A stretch of 64,000 nt of DNA, from the NCBI GenBank assembly GCA_014843695.1, contig CM026390.1, positions 56,909,010 to 56,973,009 on the forward strand. The letters run 5' to 3'. The stretch comes from Archivesica marissinica. Taxonomy: Eukaryota > Mollusca > Bivalvia > Venerida > Vesicomyidae. This document shows, piece by piece, positions 31,101 through 40,430 of this stretch (its first letter is position 1; every line of letters starts with the position of its first letter). A model generated the notes under the pieces. It was not told the DNA's origin, did no database searches, and saw only the letters and a program-made list of their open reading frames with translations. The translations under genes were made by a program, and so were the position numbers.

Positions 31101-31956
31101 TATATATACTGTCTGTAGGCACCCACATTATACATACTGTCTGTAGGTACACCCATTTTATATACTGTCTGTAGGTATACCCATTTTATATACTGTCTGT
31201 AGGTACACACATTTTATATACTGTCTGTAGGCACATACATTTTATATACTATCTGTAAATGTAGGTACACACATTTTATATACTGTCTGTAAGTACACCC
31301 ATTTTATATACTGTCTGTAGGCACATACATTTTATATACTGTCTGTAGGTACACCCATTTTATATACTGTCTGTAAATGTAGGTACACACATTTTATATA
31401 CTGTCTGTAAGTACACCCATTTTATATACTGTCTGTAGGCACATACATTTTATATACTGTCTGTAAATGTAGGTACACCCATTTTATATACTGTCTGTAG
31501 GTACACCCATTTTATATACTGTCTGTAAATGTAGGTACACCCATTTTATATACTGTCTGTAGGTACACCCATTGTATATACTGTCTGTAGGCACACACAT
31601 TTTATATACTGCCTGTAGGCACACACATTTTATATACTGTCTGTATATACATAGTTGGTATGGTAGATAAATATATGGTTACATAATTTGTCATAATACT
31701 AATTAATATACAATCAGTATACAACTAATAACTACTTGAATAATGCGAACTAGATTAGGCCTGGTCAATTATTAAATAACTTCTTAATGGAAATTAGGTA
31801 CGAGTTTATTTGGTACGAATCGACTACACAGGGAGAATTAAAATAATCTATAATTATAACAGCAAATTACCATCCTCCTGTGTATGTATTAGAAACACTA
31901 TGTGTGTTCTGAAGCAAATGAATACAGAGATAAATACAGAAATGGACGTATTTCAT
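19058..31956 (-). CDS. JMJD8: JmjC domain-containing protein 8 (complete, nine exons)
   Basis: Joining complement(31871-31956, 30759-30860, 30036-30084, 29504-29600, 27286-27354, 26350-26469, 24583-24650, 22531-22665, 19058-19138) gives 807 nt: 268 residues plus TGA. Every junction is GT-AG and every phase fits. The protein starts with a hydrophobic signal-like segment (MKYVHFCIYLCIHLL), then GGW, NYAFNKPVIIKGATDNS, VRLSSANTHSYTK, ETFYWFGDND, VPFHFHGPGFGEVIFGRK, RWFMYPPDK, PLECTINQGE and YFPDRWWHGTLNIDTSVF. These run collinear with vertebrate JMJD8 to the final FISTFLG; human JMJD8 is about 264 aa. The family is an ER-lumenal cupin of the JmjC fold. The usual metal-binding HxD is H183-F-H185 here, as in JMJD8 generally, with H252 as the distal His. 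Upstream exons lie in ordinary sequence; most introns hold minisatellites. No frameshift or stop was seen, so the gene looks intact. Confidence 0.94.
19186..19873. repeat. 49-bp minisatellite, highly homogeneous
   Basis: About 14 copies of a 49-bp unit (ACCAAGCTTACATACAATAT, ATCAATAAGTTATAACTGGT) with only single-base differences in a few units, so the expansion or homogenisation is recent. It lies in JMJD8 intron 8, starting about 50 bp from the exon 9 acceptor. Confidence 0.97.
19920..20102. mobile_element. pogo/Tigger-like MITE with TA target duplication
   Basis: Element 19922-20100 (179 bp) with inverted ends CAGTCTACATCTGTTATGTC and (other strand) CAGTCTACAACCACTATGTC, flanked by TA on both sides. 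Internal GGTTATGTCGAA, TCTCGAAGTC and GGTTATGTCAAAG repeats are the subterminal style of pogo/Tigger elements. No transposase. It lies in JMJD8 intron 8. Confidence 0.87.
20103..20567. other. Intronic sequence, nothing recognised
   Basis: Single-copy part of JMJD8 intron 8 between two MITEs. Confidence 0.5.
20568..20692. mobile_element. Palindromic MITE in JMJD8 intron 8
   Basis: Inverted arms of about 34 bp: TTATTAGTGTAAGATA(A/G)GAT and ATTTTATTTCAT on each side of a ~50-bp centre (CTCTGGCAAACATCATTCAT). It lies directly beside the distal end of the 42-bp array. Confidence 0.8.
20709..22558 (-). repeat. 42-bp minisatellite made of the JMJD8 exon 8 end and its splice donor
   Basis: About 44 units of 42 bp. 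On the - strand each unit is the last 27 nt of exon 8 (codons for LECTINQGE) followed by GTAGGTAATCCCATC, that is the 5' splice site and first intron bases. The proximal unit is the real exon end. The unit has no stop in the exon frame, so the frame stays open across long stretches (reads LECTINQGEVGNPI). Variants include CCCATA for CCCATC, AACTGAGGAG, and a few shortened units. A segment near 20715-20860 recurs at about 21425-21560. Confidence 0.96.
22531..22665 (-). CDS. JMJD8: JMJD8 exon 8
   Basis: 45 codons, phase 0 at both ends; acceptor GTATCACCAG, first donor GAG|GTAGGT. Encodes RWFMYPPDK through LECTINQGE. The end given is the first of about 44 tandem copies of the same donor; use of a later one would lengthen the exon by multiples of 42 nt in frame. 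Confidence 0.9.
22735..22927 (-). mobile_element. SINE-2 in JMJD8 intron 7
   Basis: On the - strand: tRNA-like head CCTCCGTGGTCGCATGGTTA, CTATCATCACTGATGGTCAC, then body ATGTTGGCAGTTTTTTATGG, AGTACTGGTTAACCGCTGCA, AGGAAAGGTGTTGCTAGGTA, and an A-rich end. It matches 32340-32600 over its length except for tail differences. Confidence 0.8.
22938..23943. repeat. 20-bp minisatellite
   Basis: About 50 copies of CTGAAACTACCCTAGATGCT. Exact 20-bp spacing holds to about 23600, then indels accumulate toward 23943. It starts within a few bases of the head end of the SINE-2 copy. It lies in JMJD8 intron 7. Confidence 0.97.
24223..24459 (-). mobile_element. CAGGG-TIR non-autonomous transposon, copy 2
   Basis: 237 bp, inverted relative to the copy at 15329-15586, with the same CAGGGTTCATTCTAGGTCAG and CAGGGATCATTCTAGAGGG ends. 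TGGTATG(C) occurs just outside both ends, a probable target duplication. It sits about 125 bp from JMJD8 exon 7. Confidence 0.8.
24583..24650 (-). CDS. JMJD8: JMJD8 exon 7 (metal-site strand)
   Basis: 68 nt; acceptor GGTTCTCAG, donor GTAACA. Encodes AAGTGVPFHFHGPGFGEVIF then GRK, holding H183 and H185 at the JmjC metal-site position. Confidence 0.94.
24675..25215. repeat. 36-bp minisatellite
   Basis: About 15 copies of a 36-bp unit (AGTTGAATATCCAAGTATTG, TTTGTTTATGGTCCTT). It starts about 25 bp from the exon 7 acceptor in JMJD8 intron 6. Open frames across it are artefacts of the period being divisible by 3. Confidence 0.95.
25389..25997. repeat. 29-bp minisatellite carrying an A-box-like motif
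   Basis: About 21 copies of a 29-bp unit (ATCAATGGTCCAGTGGTGTC, GAGTGGCGG), two of them shortened. TGGTCCAGTGG in each unit fits the pol III A-box consensus TRGYNNARNNG. The last unit continues as TGGTCCAGTGGTTAACACAT, tRNA- or SINE-head-like, so the array may have grown from a SINE head. All three + frames are open, but no protein is implied. It lies in JMJD8 intron 6. Confidence 0.93.
26186..26373 (-). repeat. 47-bp repeat of the JMJD8 exon 6 end and its splice donor
   Basis: Four copies at exact 47-bp spacing (exon-end positions 26350, 26303, 26256, 26209). On the - strand each has CATTTACAGCTTCGGACTAG then CAG|GTGTGTGCTATATATAG. The proximal copy is the real exon 6 end. Reading past the first donor reaches TAG within 15 nt, so the distal donors would give truncated products. 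Confidence 0.96.
26350..26469 (-). CDS. JMJD8: JMJD8 exon 6
   Basis: 120 nt; acceptor CTGATTTCAG, donor GTGTGT. Encodes ETFYWFGDNDHEDF through YSFGLA. Its last 23-24 bases plus the donor are tandemly repeated downstream (see 26186-26373). Confidence 0.94.
26801..26897. mobile_element. Palindromic MITE in JMJD8 intron 5
   Basis: Arms GTTATTTATTGGTACATAAA + ACATGGTTTG and the near-exact complement CAAACCATGTTTTATTTGAC + CATAAATAAC enclose about 37 bp. Confidence 0.8.
27286..27354 (-). CDS. JMJD8: JMJD8 exon 5
   Basis: 69 nt; acceptor GTGTTACAG, donor GTGAGA. Encodes DVKLTRYVNEIMKPQ and MGN. This exon is too short to show in an open-frame scan and was found by phase and homology. Confidence 0.88.
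27516..27859. mobile_element. TIR element in JMJD8 intron 4
   Basis: About 340 bp with inverted ends CACTGTAGGGTTTATTGTAG and (other strand) CAATGTAGGGTTTTTCTAGA, continuing AGTGGAA/AGCGGAA. The interior is GC-richer than its surroundings (GGGAGGGAGGGGGTATTTGG; CGGGCGGGGC). A clear target duplication was not found. There is no coding frame. Confidence 0.7.
28035..29473. repeat. 28-bp minisatellite
   Basis: About 52 copies of a 25-28-bp unit (GACATCTTGTAGGTGGCAAG plus AA(T/A)CAAAA). Shortened units lacking AAAA shift the frame, which gives many overlapping spurious reverse frames. It fills JMJD8 intron 4 from about 30 bp after the exon 4 donor. Confidence 0.96.
29504..29600 (-). CDS. JMJD8: JMJD8 exon 4
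   Basis: 97 nt; acceptor ACTTGCAG, donor GTGAGT. Starts GFQKLCEK, ends VRLSSANTHSYTK. A second AG nine bases downstream (TTTCAG) would drop GFQ; the first is preferred because it keeps the family spacing. Confidence 0.92.
30036..30084 (-). CDS. JMJD8: JMJD8 exon 3
   Basis: Only 49 nt. Acceptor ATTTACAG, donor GTAAGT. Encodes YAFNKPVIIKGATDNS, which matches the RPVI...G.TDNS signature of the family. Confidence 0.92.
30402..30729. repeat. 13-bp minisatellite
   Basis: About 25 copies of ATAGATCACTTCC with C/A and A/T variants. It lies in JMJD8 intron 2, ending about 30 bp from the exon 2 donor. Confidence 0.95.
30759..30860 (-). CDS. JMJD8: JMJD8 exon 2
   Basis: Acceptor GTTAACAG, donor GTACGA; phases 2 in, 2 out. 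Encodes about residues 29-62, including CNIDVVDVG and the helix LTQRQFEDN that leads into the JmjC fold. Confidence 0.88.
31000..31648. repeat. 26-34-bp minisatellite
   Basis: About 23 copies of a roughly 28-bp unit (ACACATTTTATATACTGTCT + GTAGGT), some with an added AAATGTA. It lies in JMJD8 intron 1. Confidence 0.95.
31871..31956 (-). CDS. JMJD8: JMJD8 exon 1 (signal peptide)
   Basis: ATG at 31956-31954; 28 codons plus two bases. The hydrophobic N-terminus fits an ER signal peptide. It ends GGA GGA TG|GTAATT, so the split codon makes Trp29 of the conserved GGW. Confidence 0.85.
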
Positions 31957-32339
31957 ATTTTGGTGCTGTGAGAGTTACCCCGCTGTACGAAATATATCTA
32001 ATTCTCGTACATTATCCGTACTGTACCGGATCAATATGCTGTACCTGTATACGTGGCACAATCTAATTCTGGTATACGTGTGTAGCCTGTGTTCCAGTCT
32101 GTCGATTTTTCAATAATTTACTTTACGGCCCAATTAATGGTCTCGATGTTAAACCATATTTAATTGGCCTACCAGGCAAAATATATCAACACCTGTTCCC
32201 AGGCTAATACGTGTGTTGTATGCTATGCAATGTATCGGTGCACATTTATAATAATGATAAATAGTTTTTGAATGTGATTAATGGACTATGTATATTTGAT
32301 TGCCTTACTTTTCTATACGAGCTTCCTCTTTTCATTTAA
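31957..32339 (-). other. Region upstream of the JMJD8 start codon
   Basis: Presumed 5' UTR and promoter. I see no TATA box or CpG-rich block that I can defend. ATCTAATTCT(C/G)G recurs twice. Confidence 0.35.
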
Positions 32340-32600
32340 TGACACGACTCCAGTGTTATCGAGTAGTTACGGTCACTGACTTGTCACTGGTTCACTGCAA
32401 CCTATCATCACTGATAGTTAACGGTTCGAGCCTCGTCAGACCGTGTCTCTTTATATGAAAAAGTTGGCAGTTTCTTACGGAGGTTGGTGCACCAAGTACT
32501 GGTCAACCGCTGTAGGCTGTCCAGGAAAGCTGTTGTTGGGTAAACTGCCCGTCGCTCATATGGGTAACCGGTAGAGACATTAAGTAATCTTTTTAAAAAG
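32340..32600 (+). mobile_element. SINE-2, full-length tRNA-derived SINE
   Basis: Head: GTTATCGAGTAGTTACGG (A-box position; degenerate) and a perfect-looking B box GGTTCGAGCCT at 32423-32433. Body: AGTTGGCAGTTTCTTACGGA, GTACTGGTCAACCGCTGTAG, TGTCCAGGAAAGCTGTTGTT. Tail: CTCATATGGGTAACCGGTAG. This copy defines the orientation of the family (others at 9236, 15700 and 22735, all -). It lies about 400 bp upstream of the JMJD8 start. Confidence 0.85.
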
Positions 32601-33759
32601 TTGGAGTGAACATTGTCCTTGCATAGGTGGGTGGCTATAGAATCATCCCTACCAATACAGTTAAAGGCGAGTTGGGATACTAATGTACAGCTAAGACTAT
32701 TAAAACTCGTCTACACTGAGGACACATCTCGAGATGGAGTGCAGCATTGAAACCGTCAATGCCAGATATGTATGTGGTACCTGCTGGTAGCAATGTTTAC
32801 ATTACACGTGACTCTTTGCCTGAAAACACATTGTGTCTAACGACCGACTACGTTCCTGCTCATGTTTATTAGTGTAGGCCTATATTGCATCTTCGAATGC
32901 CACTGTGGATTTCGAATGATCTATGTTAGGAAGCTATTCAACTGGCTTGGGGTAGATCGGTGGTTCTACCCGGATGCTCGTACATGGTTTTCGGAGAGGC
33001 GCCCGGGGTCATCCTCCACGAAAACTAGCTGGAGAATCGTCAAATGAGCTAAGCTGTCTGTGCGACTTTAAGCCCACAACACAACATTAATGTTGATCGG
33101 GTATCTGTATCAATTCATAGCCTATGCTTATTTCTATTTCTCTGCTTTTAAGTTAGCTGCAGTACTTGTACTCTCTGGTCGCACATATGTCTTTCTGTTT
33201 TCATGGATGTTGTGATTTTCATTAATGCAGGTAAATACATGCATGGTCTAATAAACTGATCGCCATATATCATAATACCATTACAACCTACTTACCATTA
33301 ATAATGTATTTATACGGTTTCACCGTCATCAGCTCTGAACTATTTCTCGAATCGGCATTCTGGGTTTTCATCCATTAATCATAGTTGGAGAGTCGCTATA
33401 CGACCTATGCTGTCAAACAATTTATATAAGCAATTCACCCCATCCAATCTCCTTTGCAATTATTTATTGTGTTATTAAAGTTGATGTATTGACTAAGATT
33501 CAATTGTGATTATTGTCCTTACTAGTGCTCACTCTCCAACTTTGAATGTTGCAATAACCTTAATAGTTAATTGAATGGGTATTTATGGTGGTTCGGGTGT
33601 CCATTACTGTTACACTATAGATGACAGAACTTAATTGAGACAGGGTAGAGCTGTTTGAATTAAGGGTCCTAAATTGCCATATCTTGACCAATATAAGGAC
33701 AGTATGGATCACTACTTGTCCATATTCGATTCATATGCAACAGCAGAGGAGTGACCTAT
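32601..33759. other. Unassigned sequence
   Basis: No recognised exon. A + frame of 61 codons (32862-33047) is GC-richer than its surroundings but has no recognisable motif. A - strand segment ending AATG|GTAAGTAGG near 33294 is donor-like only. Confidence 0.4.
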
Positions 33760-36340
33760 ACTCAATGTTTGTTATTGGTCCTACCTTTCCTCAATGTTTG
33801 TCACTGATGCAACATTTCCTCAATGTTCGTCATTGGTTTAAACATATTTATTTTCTATCATGTAGGCGACATGCTTATTTACAACAATTGAAGTAAGGAA
33901 TTGAACAGAAAGCTATACACCTTATGGTTGTCCTCTCATTAATGTACAACTTCATCTCAATGTTCGACATTGGTGCACGTTCCTCTTCAATGTTCCTCAT
34001 TGGTGCAACTTCTCCTCAGTGTTTGTCATTGGTGCAACTTATCTTCAGTGTTTGTCATTGGTGCAACTTATCTTCAATGTTTGTCATTGGTGCAAATTTC
34101 ATCTCAATGAATGCTATTAGTTAACTCCCCAATATTCGTCAGTGGTGCAACTTCTCCTCAATGTTTGTCATTGGTGCAACTTCTCTTCACTGTTTGTCAT
34201 TGGTGCACGTTCCTCTTCAATGTTCGTCATTGGTGCAACTTCTTTTCAATGTTTGTCATTGGTGCAAGTTCCTCTTCAATGTTTGTCATTGGTGCAACTT
34301 CTCTTCAATGTTTGTCATTGGTGCAACTTCTCTTTAATGTTTGTCATTGGTGCAAGTTCCTCTTCAATGTTTGTCATTGGTGCAACTACTCTTCAATGTT
34401 TGTCATTGGTGCAAGTTCCTCTTCAATGTTTGTCATTGGTGCAACTTCTCTTCAATGTTTGTCATTGGTGCAACTTCTCTTCAATGTTTGTCATTGGTGC
34501 AAGTTCCTCTTCAATGTTTGTCATTGGTGTAACTTCTTTTCAATGTTTGTCATTGGTGCAAGTTCCTCTTCAATGTTTGTCATTGGTGCACGTTCCGCTT
34601 CAATGTTTGTCATTGGTGCACGTTCTCTTCGATGTTTGTCATTCGTGCAAGTTCCTCTTCAATGTTTGTCATTGGTGCACGTTCCTCTTCACTGTTTGTC
34701 ATTGGTGCAAGTTCTCTTCATTGTTTGTCATTGGTGCACGTTCCTCTTCACTGTTTGTCATTGGTGCAACTTCTCTTCAATGTTTGTCATTGGTGCAACT
34801 TCTCTTCAATGTTTGTCATTGGTGCAAGTTCCTCTTCAATGTGTGTCATTGGTGCAAATTCCTCTTCAATGTTTGTCATTAGTGAACGTTCCTCTTCAAT
34901 GTTTGTCATTGGTGCACGTTCCTCTTCACTGTTTGTCATTGGTGCAAGTTCTCTTTAATGTTTGTCATTGGTGCAAGTTCCTCTTCAATGTTTGTCATTG
35001 GTGCAAGTTCCTCTTCAATGTTTGTCATTGGTGCAACTTCTCTTCAATGTTTGTCATTGGTGCACGTTCCTCTTCAATGTTTGTCATTGGTGCAAGTTCC
35101 TCTTCACAATGTTTGTCATTGGTGCAAGTTCCTCTTCAATGTTTGTCATTGGTGCAACTTCTCTTCAATGTTTGTCATTGGTGCACGTTCCTCTTCAATG
35201 TTTGTCATTGGTGCAAGTTCCTCTTCAATGTTTGTCATTGGTGCAAGTTCTCTTCAATGTTTGTCATTGGTGCACATTTCATTTCAATGAATGCCATTGG
35301 TTATCTGGTGCAACTACTCCAGTGTTCGTCAGTGGTACAACATTTGCTCAAAGGCTCTCATTGGTGCACCTTCTCCTCAATGTTCGTCATTGGTGCAACT
35401 TCACCTCATATCCGTTATTGATGTAACTTCTCCTCATATCCGCCATTGATGCAACTTATCCTCATATCCGCCATTGAAGCAACTTCTCCTCATATCCGCC
35501 ATTGATGCAACTTCTCCTCATATCCGTCATTGATGCAACTTCTCCTCATATCCGCGTTTGATGCAACTTATCCTCATATCCGTCATTGATGCAACTTCTC
35601 ATCATATCCGCCATTGATGCAACTTATCCTCATATCCGCCATTGATGCAACTTCACCTCATATCCGCCATTGATGCAACGTCTCCTCATATCCGCCATTG
35701 ATGCAACTTATCCGCCATTGATGCAACTTCTCCTCATATCCGTCATTGATGCAACTTCTCCTCATATCCACCATTGATGCAACTTCTCCTCATATCCGCC
35801 ATTGATGCAACTTCTCCTCATATCCGCCATTGATGCAACTTCTTCTCAATGTTCGTCATAGATTCAACGTTTCCTCAGTGTTTGTCATTGGTGCAACTTC
35901 ATCTCAATGTTCGTGTAATTAGTGTAACTTCATCTCGATGTTTGTCATCAGTGCAACGTTTCCTCAATATTTCTCATTAGCAACTTCTCATTAATGTTCG
36001 TCATTCATTGCAACTTCTCCACAATGTTCGTCATTCATTGCAACTTCTCCACAATGTTCGTCATTAGTGCAGCTTCTTCTCAATGTTTGTCATCGGTGTA
36101 AATTTTCCTCAATGCCATTCGTGCAACTTCTCCACAATGGTCATCATTTGTGCAACTTCTCCACAATATTCGCCGTTCATGCAACTTCTCTACAACGTTC
36201 ACCATTGGTGCACATTCTACACAATGTACATAATTGATAGAAAACTTCTCAACACTTCGCCGTTGGTTCCACAATGTTTGTCGTTCATACAACTTCTCAC
36301 AATGTTTGTTATTGGTATAACTAGTTGCTCTCTCACAATG
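33760..36340. repeat. 28-30-bp minisatellite with three sub-families
   Basis: Main block 33950-35290: 29/30-bp units with TGTTTGTCATTGGTGCAA and (C/G)TTCCTCTTCAA. Second block about 35390-35840: 28-bp units with TATCCGCCATTGATGCAACT. The edges (33760-33838, 35850-36340) are degenerate. The + 436-codon frame and its companions are artefacts. A retroposon-like fragment sits at 33839-33945. Confidence 0.95.
33839..33945 (-). mobile_element. Dispersed 3'-end fragment, copy 2
   Basis: AACATATTTATTTTCTATCA, TTACAACAATTGAAGTAAGG, AATTGAACAGAAAGC and GGTTGTCCTCTC match 16274-16366. It interrupts the 29/30-bp array. Confidence 0.7.
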
Positions 36341-39300
36341 CATTTTCTTTAGATATACATTTCTATTGACAATTTTAGTTTGATAAACTTAGATTAGAGA
36401 TACTTTGATGTTGATATCACACAATACAGTTTGGTTAGAGATACTTTCATGTTGCTCTCACATAATACAGATTGGTTGGAAATACTTTCATGTTGCTATC
36501 ACAAAATACAGTTTGGGTAGAGATACTTTCATGTTGATATCACACAATACAGTTTGGTTGGAGATACTTTCATGTTGCTACCACATAATACAGTTTGGTT
36601 GGAGATACTTTGATGTTGCTATCACACAATACAGTTTGGTTAGAGATACTTTCATGTTGCTACCACATAATACAGTTTGGTTGGAGATACTTTCATGTTG
36701 CTATCACACAATACAGTTTGGTTAGAGATACTTTCATGTTGCTATCACACAATACAGTTTGGGTAGAGATACTTTCATGTTGCTATCACACAATACAGTT
36801 TGTTTAGAGATACTTTCATGTTGCTATCACACAATACAGTTTGGTTGGATATACTTTCATGTTGCTATCACACAATACAGTTTGGTTAGAGATACTTTGA
36901 TGTTGCTATCACACAATACAGTTTGGTTAGAGATACTTTGATGTTGCTATCACACAATACAGTTTGGTTGGAGATACTTTGATGTTGCTATCACACAAAA
37001 CAGTTTGGTTGGAGATACTATCACACAATACAGTTTGGTTAGAGATACTTTCATGTTGCTATCACACAATACAGTTTGGGTAGAGATACTTTGATGTTAC
37101 TATCACACAATACAGTTTGGGTAGAGATACTTTGATGTTGCTATCACACAATACAGTATGGGTAGAGATACTTTGATGTTGCTCTCACATAATACAGTTT
37201 GGTTAGAGATACTTTGATGTTGCTATCACACAATACAGTTTGTGTAGAGATACTTTGATGTTACTATCACACAATACAGTTTGGTTGGAGATACTTTGAT
37301 GTTGCTATCACACAATACAGTTTGGGTAGAGATACTTTGATGTTGCTATCACACAATACAGTTTGGTTGGATATACTTTCATGTTGCTATCACACAATAC
37401 AGTTTGGGTAGAGATACTTTGATGTTACTATCACACAATACAGTTTGGTTAGAGATACTTTCATGTTGCTATCACACAATACAGTTTGGGTAGAGATACT
37501 TTGATGTTGCTATCACACAATACAGTTTGGGTAGAGATACTTTCATGTTGCTATCACACAATACAGTTTGGGTAGAGATACTTTGATGTTACTATCACAC
37601 AATACAGTTTGGTTAGAGATACTTTCATGTTGCTATCACACAATACAGTTTGGGTAGAGATACTTTGATGTTACTATCACACAATACAGTTTGGTTAGAG
37701 ATACTTTCATGTTGCTATCACACAATACAGTTTGGGTAGAGATACTTTCATGTTGATATCACACAATACAATTTGGGTAGAGATACTTTGATGTTACTAT
37801 CACACAATACAGTTTGGGTAGAGATACTTTCATGTTGATATCACACAATACAGTTTGGTTGGAGATACTTTGATGTTGCTATCACACAATACAGTTTTGG
37901 TAGAGATACTTTGATGTTGCTCTCACACAATACAGTTTGGGTAGAGATACTTTGATGTTACTATCACACAATACAGTTTGGGTAGAGATACTTTGATGTT
38001 GCTCTCACACAATACAGTTTGGTTGGAGATACTTTGATGTTGCTATCACACAATACAGTTTGGTTAGAGATACTTTGATGTTGCTATCACACAATACAGT
38101 TTGGTTGGAGATACTTTGATGTTGCTATCACACAAAACAGTTTGGTTGGAGATACTATCACACAATACAGTTTGGTTAGAGATACTTTCATGTTGCTATC
38201 ACACAATACAGTTTGGGTAGAGATACTTTGATGTTACTATCACACAATACAGTTTGGGTAGAGATACTTTGATGTTGCTATCACACAATACAGTATGGGT
38301 AGAGATACTTTGATGTTGCTCTCACATAATACAGTTTGGTTAGAGATACTTTGATGTTGCTATCACACAATACAGTTTGTGTAGAGATACTTTGATGTTA
38401 CTATCACACAATACAGTTTGGTTGGAGATACTTTGATGTTGCTATCACACAATACAGTTTGGGTAGAGATACTTTGATGTTGCTATCACACAATACAGTT
38501 TGGTTGGATATACTTTCATGTTGCTATCACACAATACAGTTTGGGTAGAGATACTTTGATGTTACTATCACACAATACAGTTTGGTTAGAGATACTTTCA
38601 TGTTGCTATCACACAATACAGTTTGGGTAGAGATACTTTGATGTTGCTATCACACAATACAGTTTGGGTAGAGATACTTTGATGTTGCTATCACACAATA
38701 CAGTTTGGGTAGAGATACTTATGTTGCTATCACACAATACAGTTTGGGTAGAGATACTTTCATGTTGCTATCACACAATACAGTTTGGGTAGAGATACTT
38801 TATGTTGCTACACACAATACAGTTTGGTTGGAGATACTTTCATGTTGCTATCACACAATACAGTTTGGGTAGAGATACTTTGATGTTGCTATCACACAAT
38901 ACAGTTTGGTTAGAGATACTTTCATGTTGCTATCACACAATACAGTTTGGGTAGAGATACTTTGATGTTACTATCACACAATACAGTTTGGTTAGAGATA
39001 CTTTCATGTTGCTATCACACAATACAGTTTGGGTAGAGATACTTTCATGTTGATATCACACAATACAATTTGGGTAGAGATACTTTGATGTTACTATCAC
39101 ACAATACAGTTTGGGTAGAGATACTTTCATGTTGATATCACACAATACAGTTTGGTTGGAGATACTTTGATGTTGCTATCACACAATACAGTTTTGGTAG
39201 AGATACTTTGATGTTGCTCTCACACAATACAGTTTGGGTAGAGATACATTGATGTTACTATCACACAATACAGTTTGGGTAGAGATACTTTGATGTTGCT

Positions 39301-39939
39301 CTCACACAATACAGTTTGGTTGGAGATACTTTGATGTTGCTATCACACAATACAGTTTGGTTGGAGATACTTTGATGTTGCTCTCACATAATACAGTTTG
39401 GTTGGAGATACTTTGATGTTGCTCTCACACAATACAGTTTGGGTAGAGATACTTTGATGTTGCTCTCACACAATACAGTTTGGGTAGAGATACTTTGATG
39501 TTACTATCACACAATACAGTTTGGGTAGAGATACTTTGATGTTGCTCTCACACAATACAGTTTGGGTAGAGATACTTTCATGTTTGTTGCTATCACACAA
39601 TACAGTATGGGTAGAGATACTTTCATGTTGCTATCACACAATACAGTTTGGTTAGAGATACTTTCATGTTGCTATCACACAATACAGTTTGGGTAGAGAT
39701 ACTTTGATGTTGCTCTCACACAATACAGTTTGTGTAGAGATACTTTAATGTTGCTATCACACAATACAGTTTGGTTGGAGATACTTTCATGTTGCTATCA
39801 CACAATACAGTATGGGTAGAGCTACTTTGATATCACACAATACAGTTTGGGTAGAGATACTTTGATGTTGCTCTCACACAATACAGTTTGGTTGGAGATA
39901 CTTTCATGTTGCTATCACACAATACAGTTTGGGTAGAGA

Positions 39940-40430
39940 AGGCAGTTTGGGCAGTGTCACAGAAATGTTGAACTCCTTAAATTGGAGACGCCTTGACCTT
40001 CGTCGCATCGACCAAAGATTGGTTATGTTCCACAACATCCTCCATAACCAAGTCGCCATTCAAGCTGAAAACTACCTTACCCCAAATACAAGATCTTCCA
40101 GAACATCCCATTCCCAAGCAGCATTCCGACAGATCCAAACAGTGACTGACTACCATAAATATTCCTTCTTTCCAAGAACCATTGTCCACTGGAATGCTTT
40201 GCCCCCAGATATTGTCACCTTGTCTGGCCCACAGTTCAGTCTGGCTGTAAGTCGGATTGAACATGTTTCTCCCTAAATAAACCTGCCCTGTTCTTAACCT
40301 GTTTTTAACCAACCTAACATCATTCTTTTATCATCTTTTATTTCATTTTTTACTAACATTCTTGTCAGATGACGCGCGACAAAGTCTAAGGTCCCCATCA
40401 GGGGTTTGACTTATAGGAAGATAGATAGAT
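39940..40430 (+). mobile_element. 5'-truncated LINE inserted in the satellite
   Basis: Open frame to 40276 reads GSVTEMLNSLNWRRLDLRRI, then YSFFPRTIVHWNALPPDIV, the C-terminal end of a jockey/CR1-type ORF2, followed by a stop, a 3' UTR (GGTCCCCATCAGGGGTTTGA) and a GATAGATAGATA tail. The 41-bp unit breaks at GGGTAGAGA (39939) and resumes as TACTTTGATG after the tail, in register. The sequence is collinear with the fragment at 7235-7372 (both have SVT(D/E)ML(H/N)SLN and VAI). It is a single 5'-truncated retrotransposition event. Confidence 0.9.

Noticed and set aside
33294..33375. - strand ATG segment ending at a strong donor AATG|GTAAGTAGG
   Set aside because: Considered as JMJD8 exon 1, but its phase does not fit exon 2 and it lacks a signal peptide. 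31871-31956 fits both.
34111..35421. 436-codon + frame resembling a Cys/Phe-rich repeat protein
   Set aside because: It is entirely the 29/30-bp minisatellite; frames hop between units and neighbouring frames are equally open.
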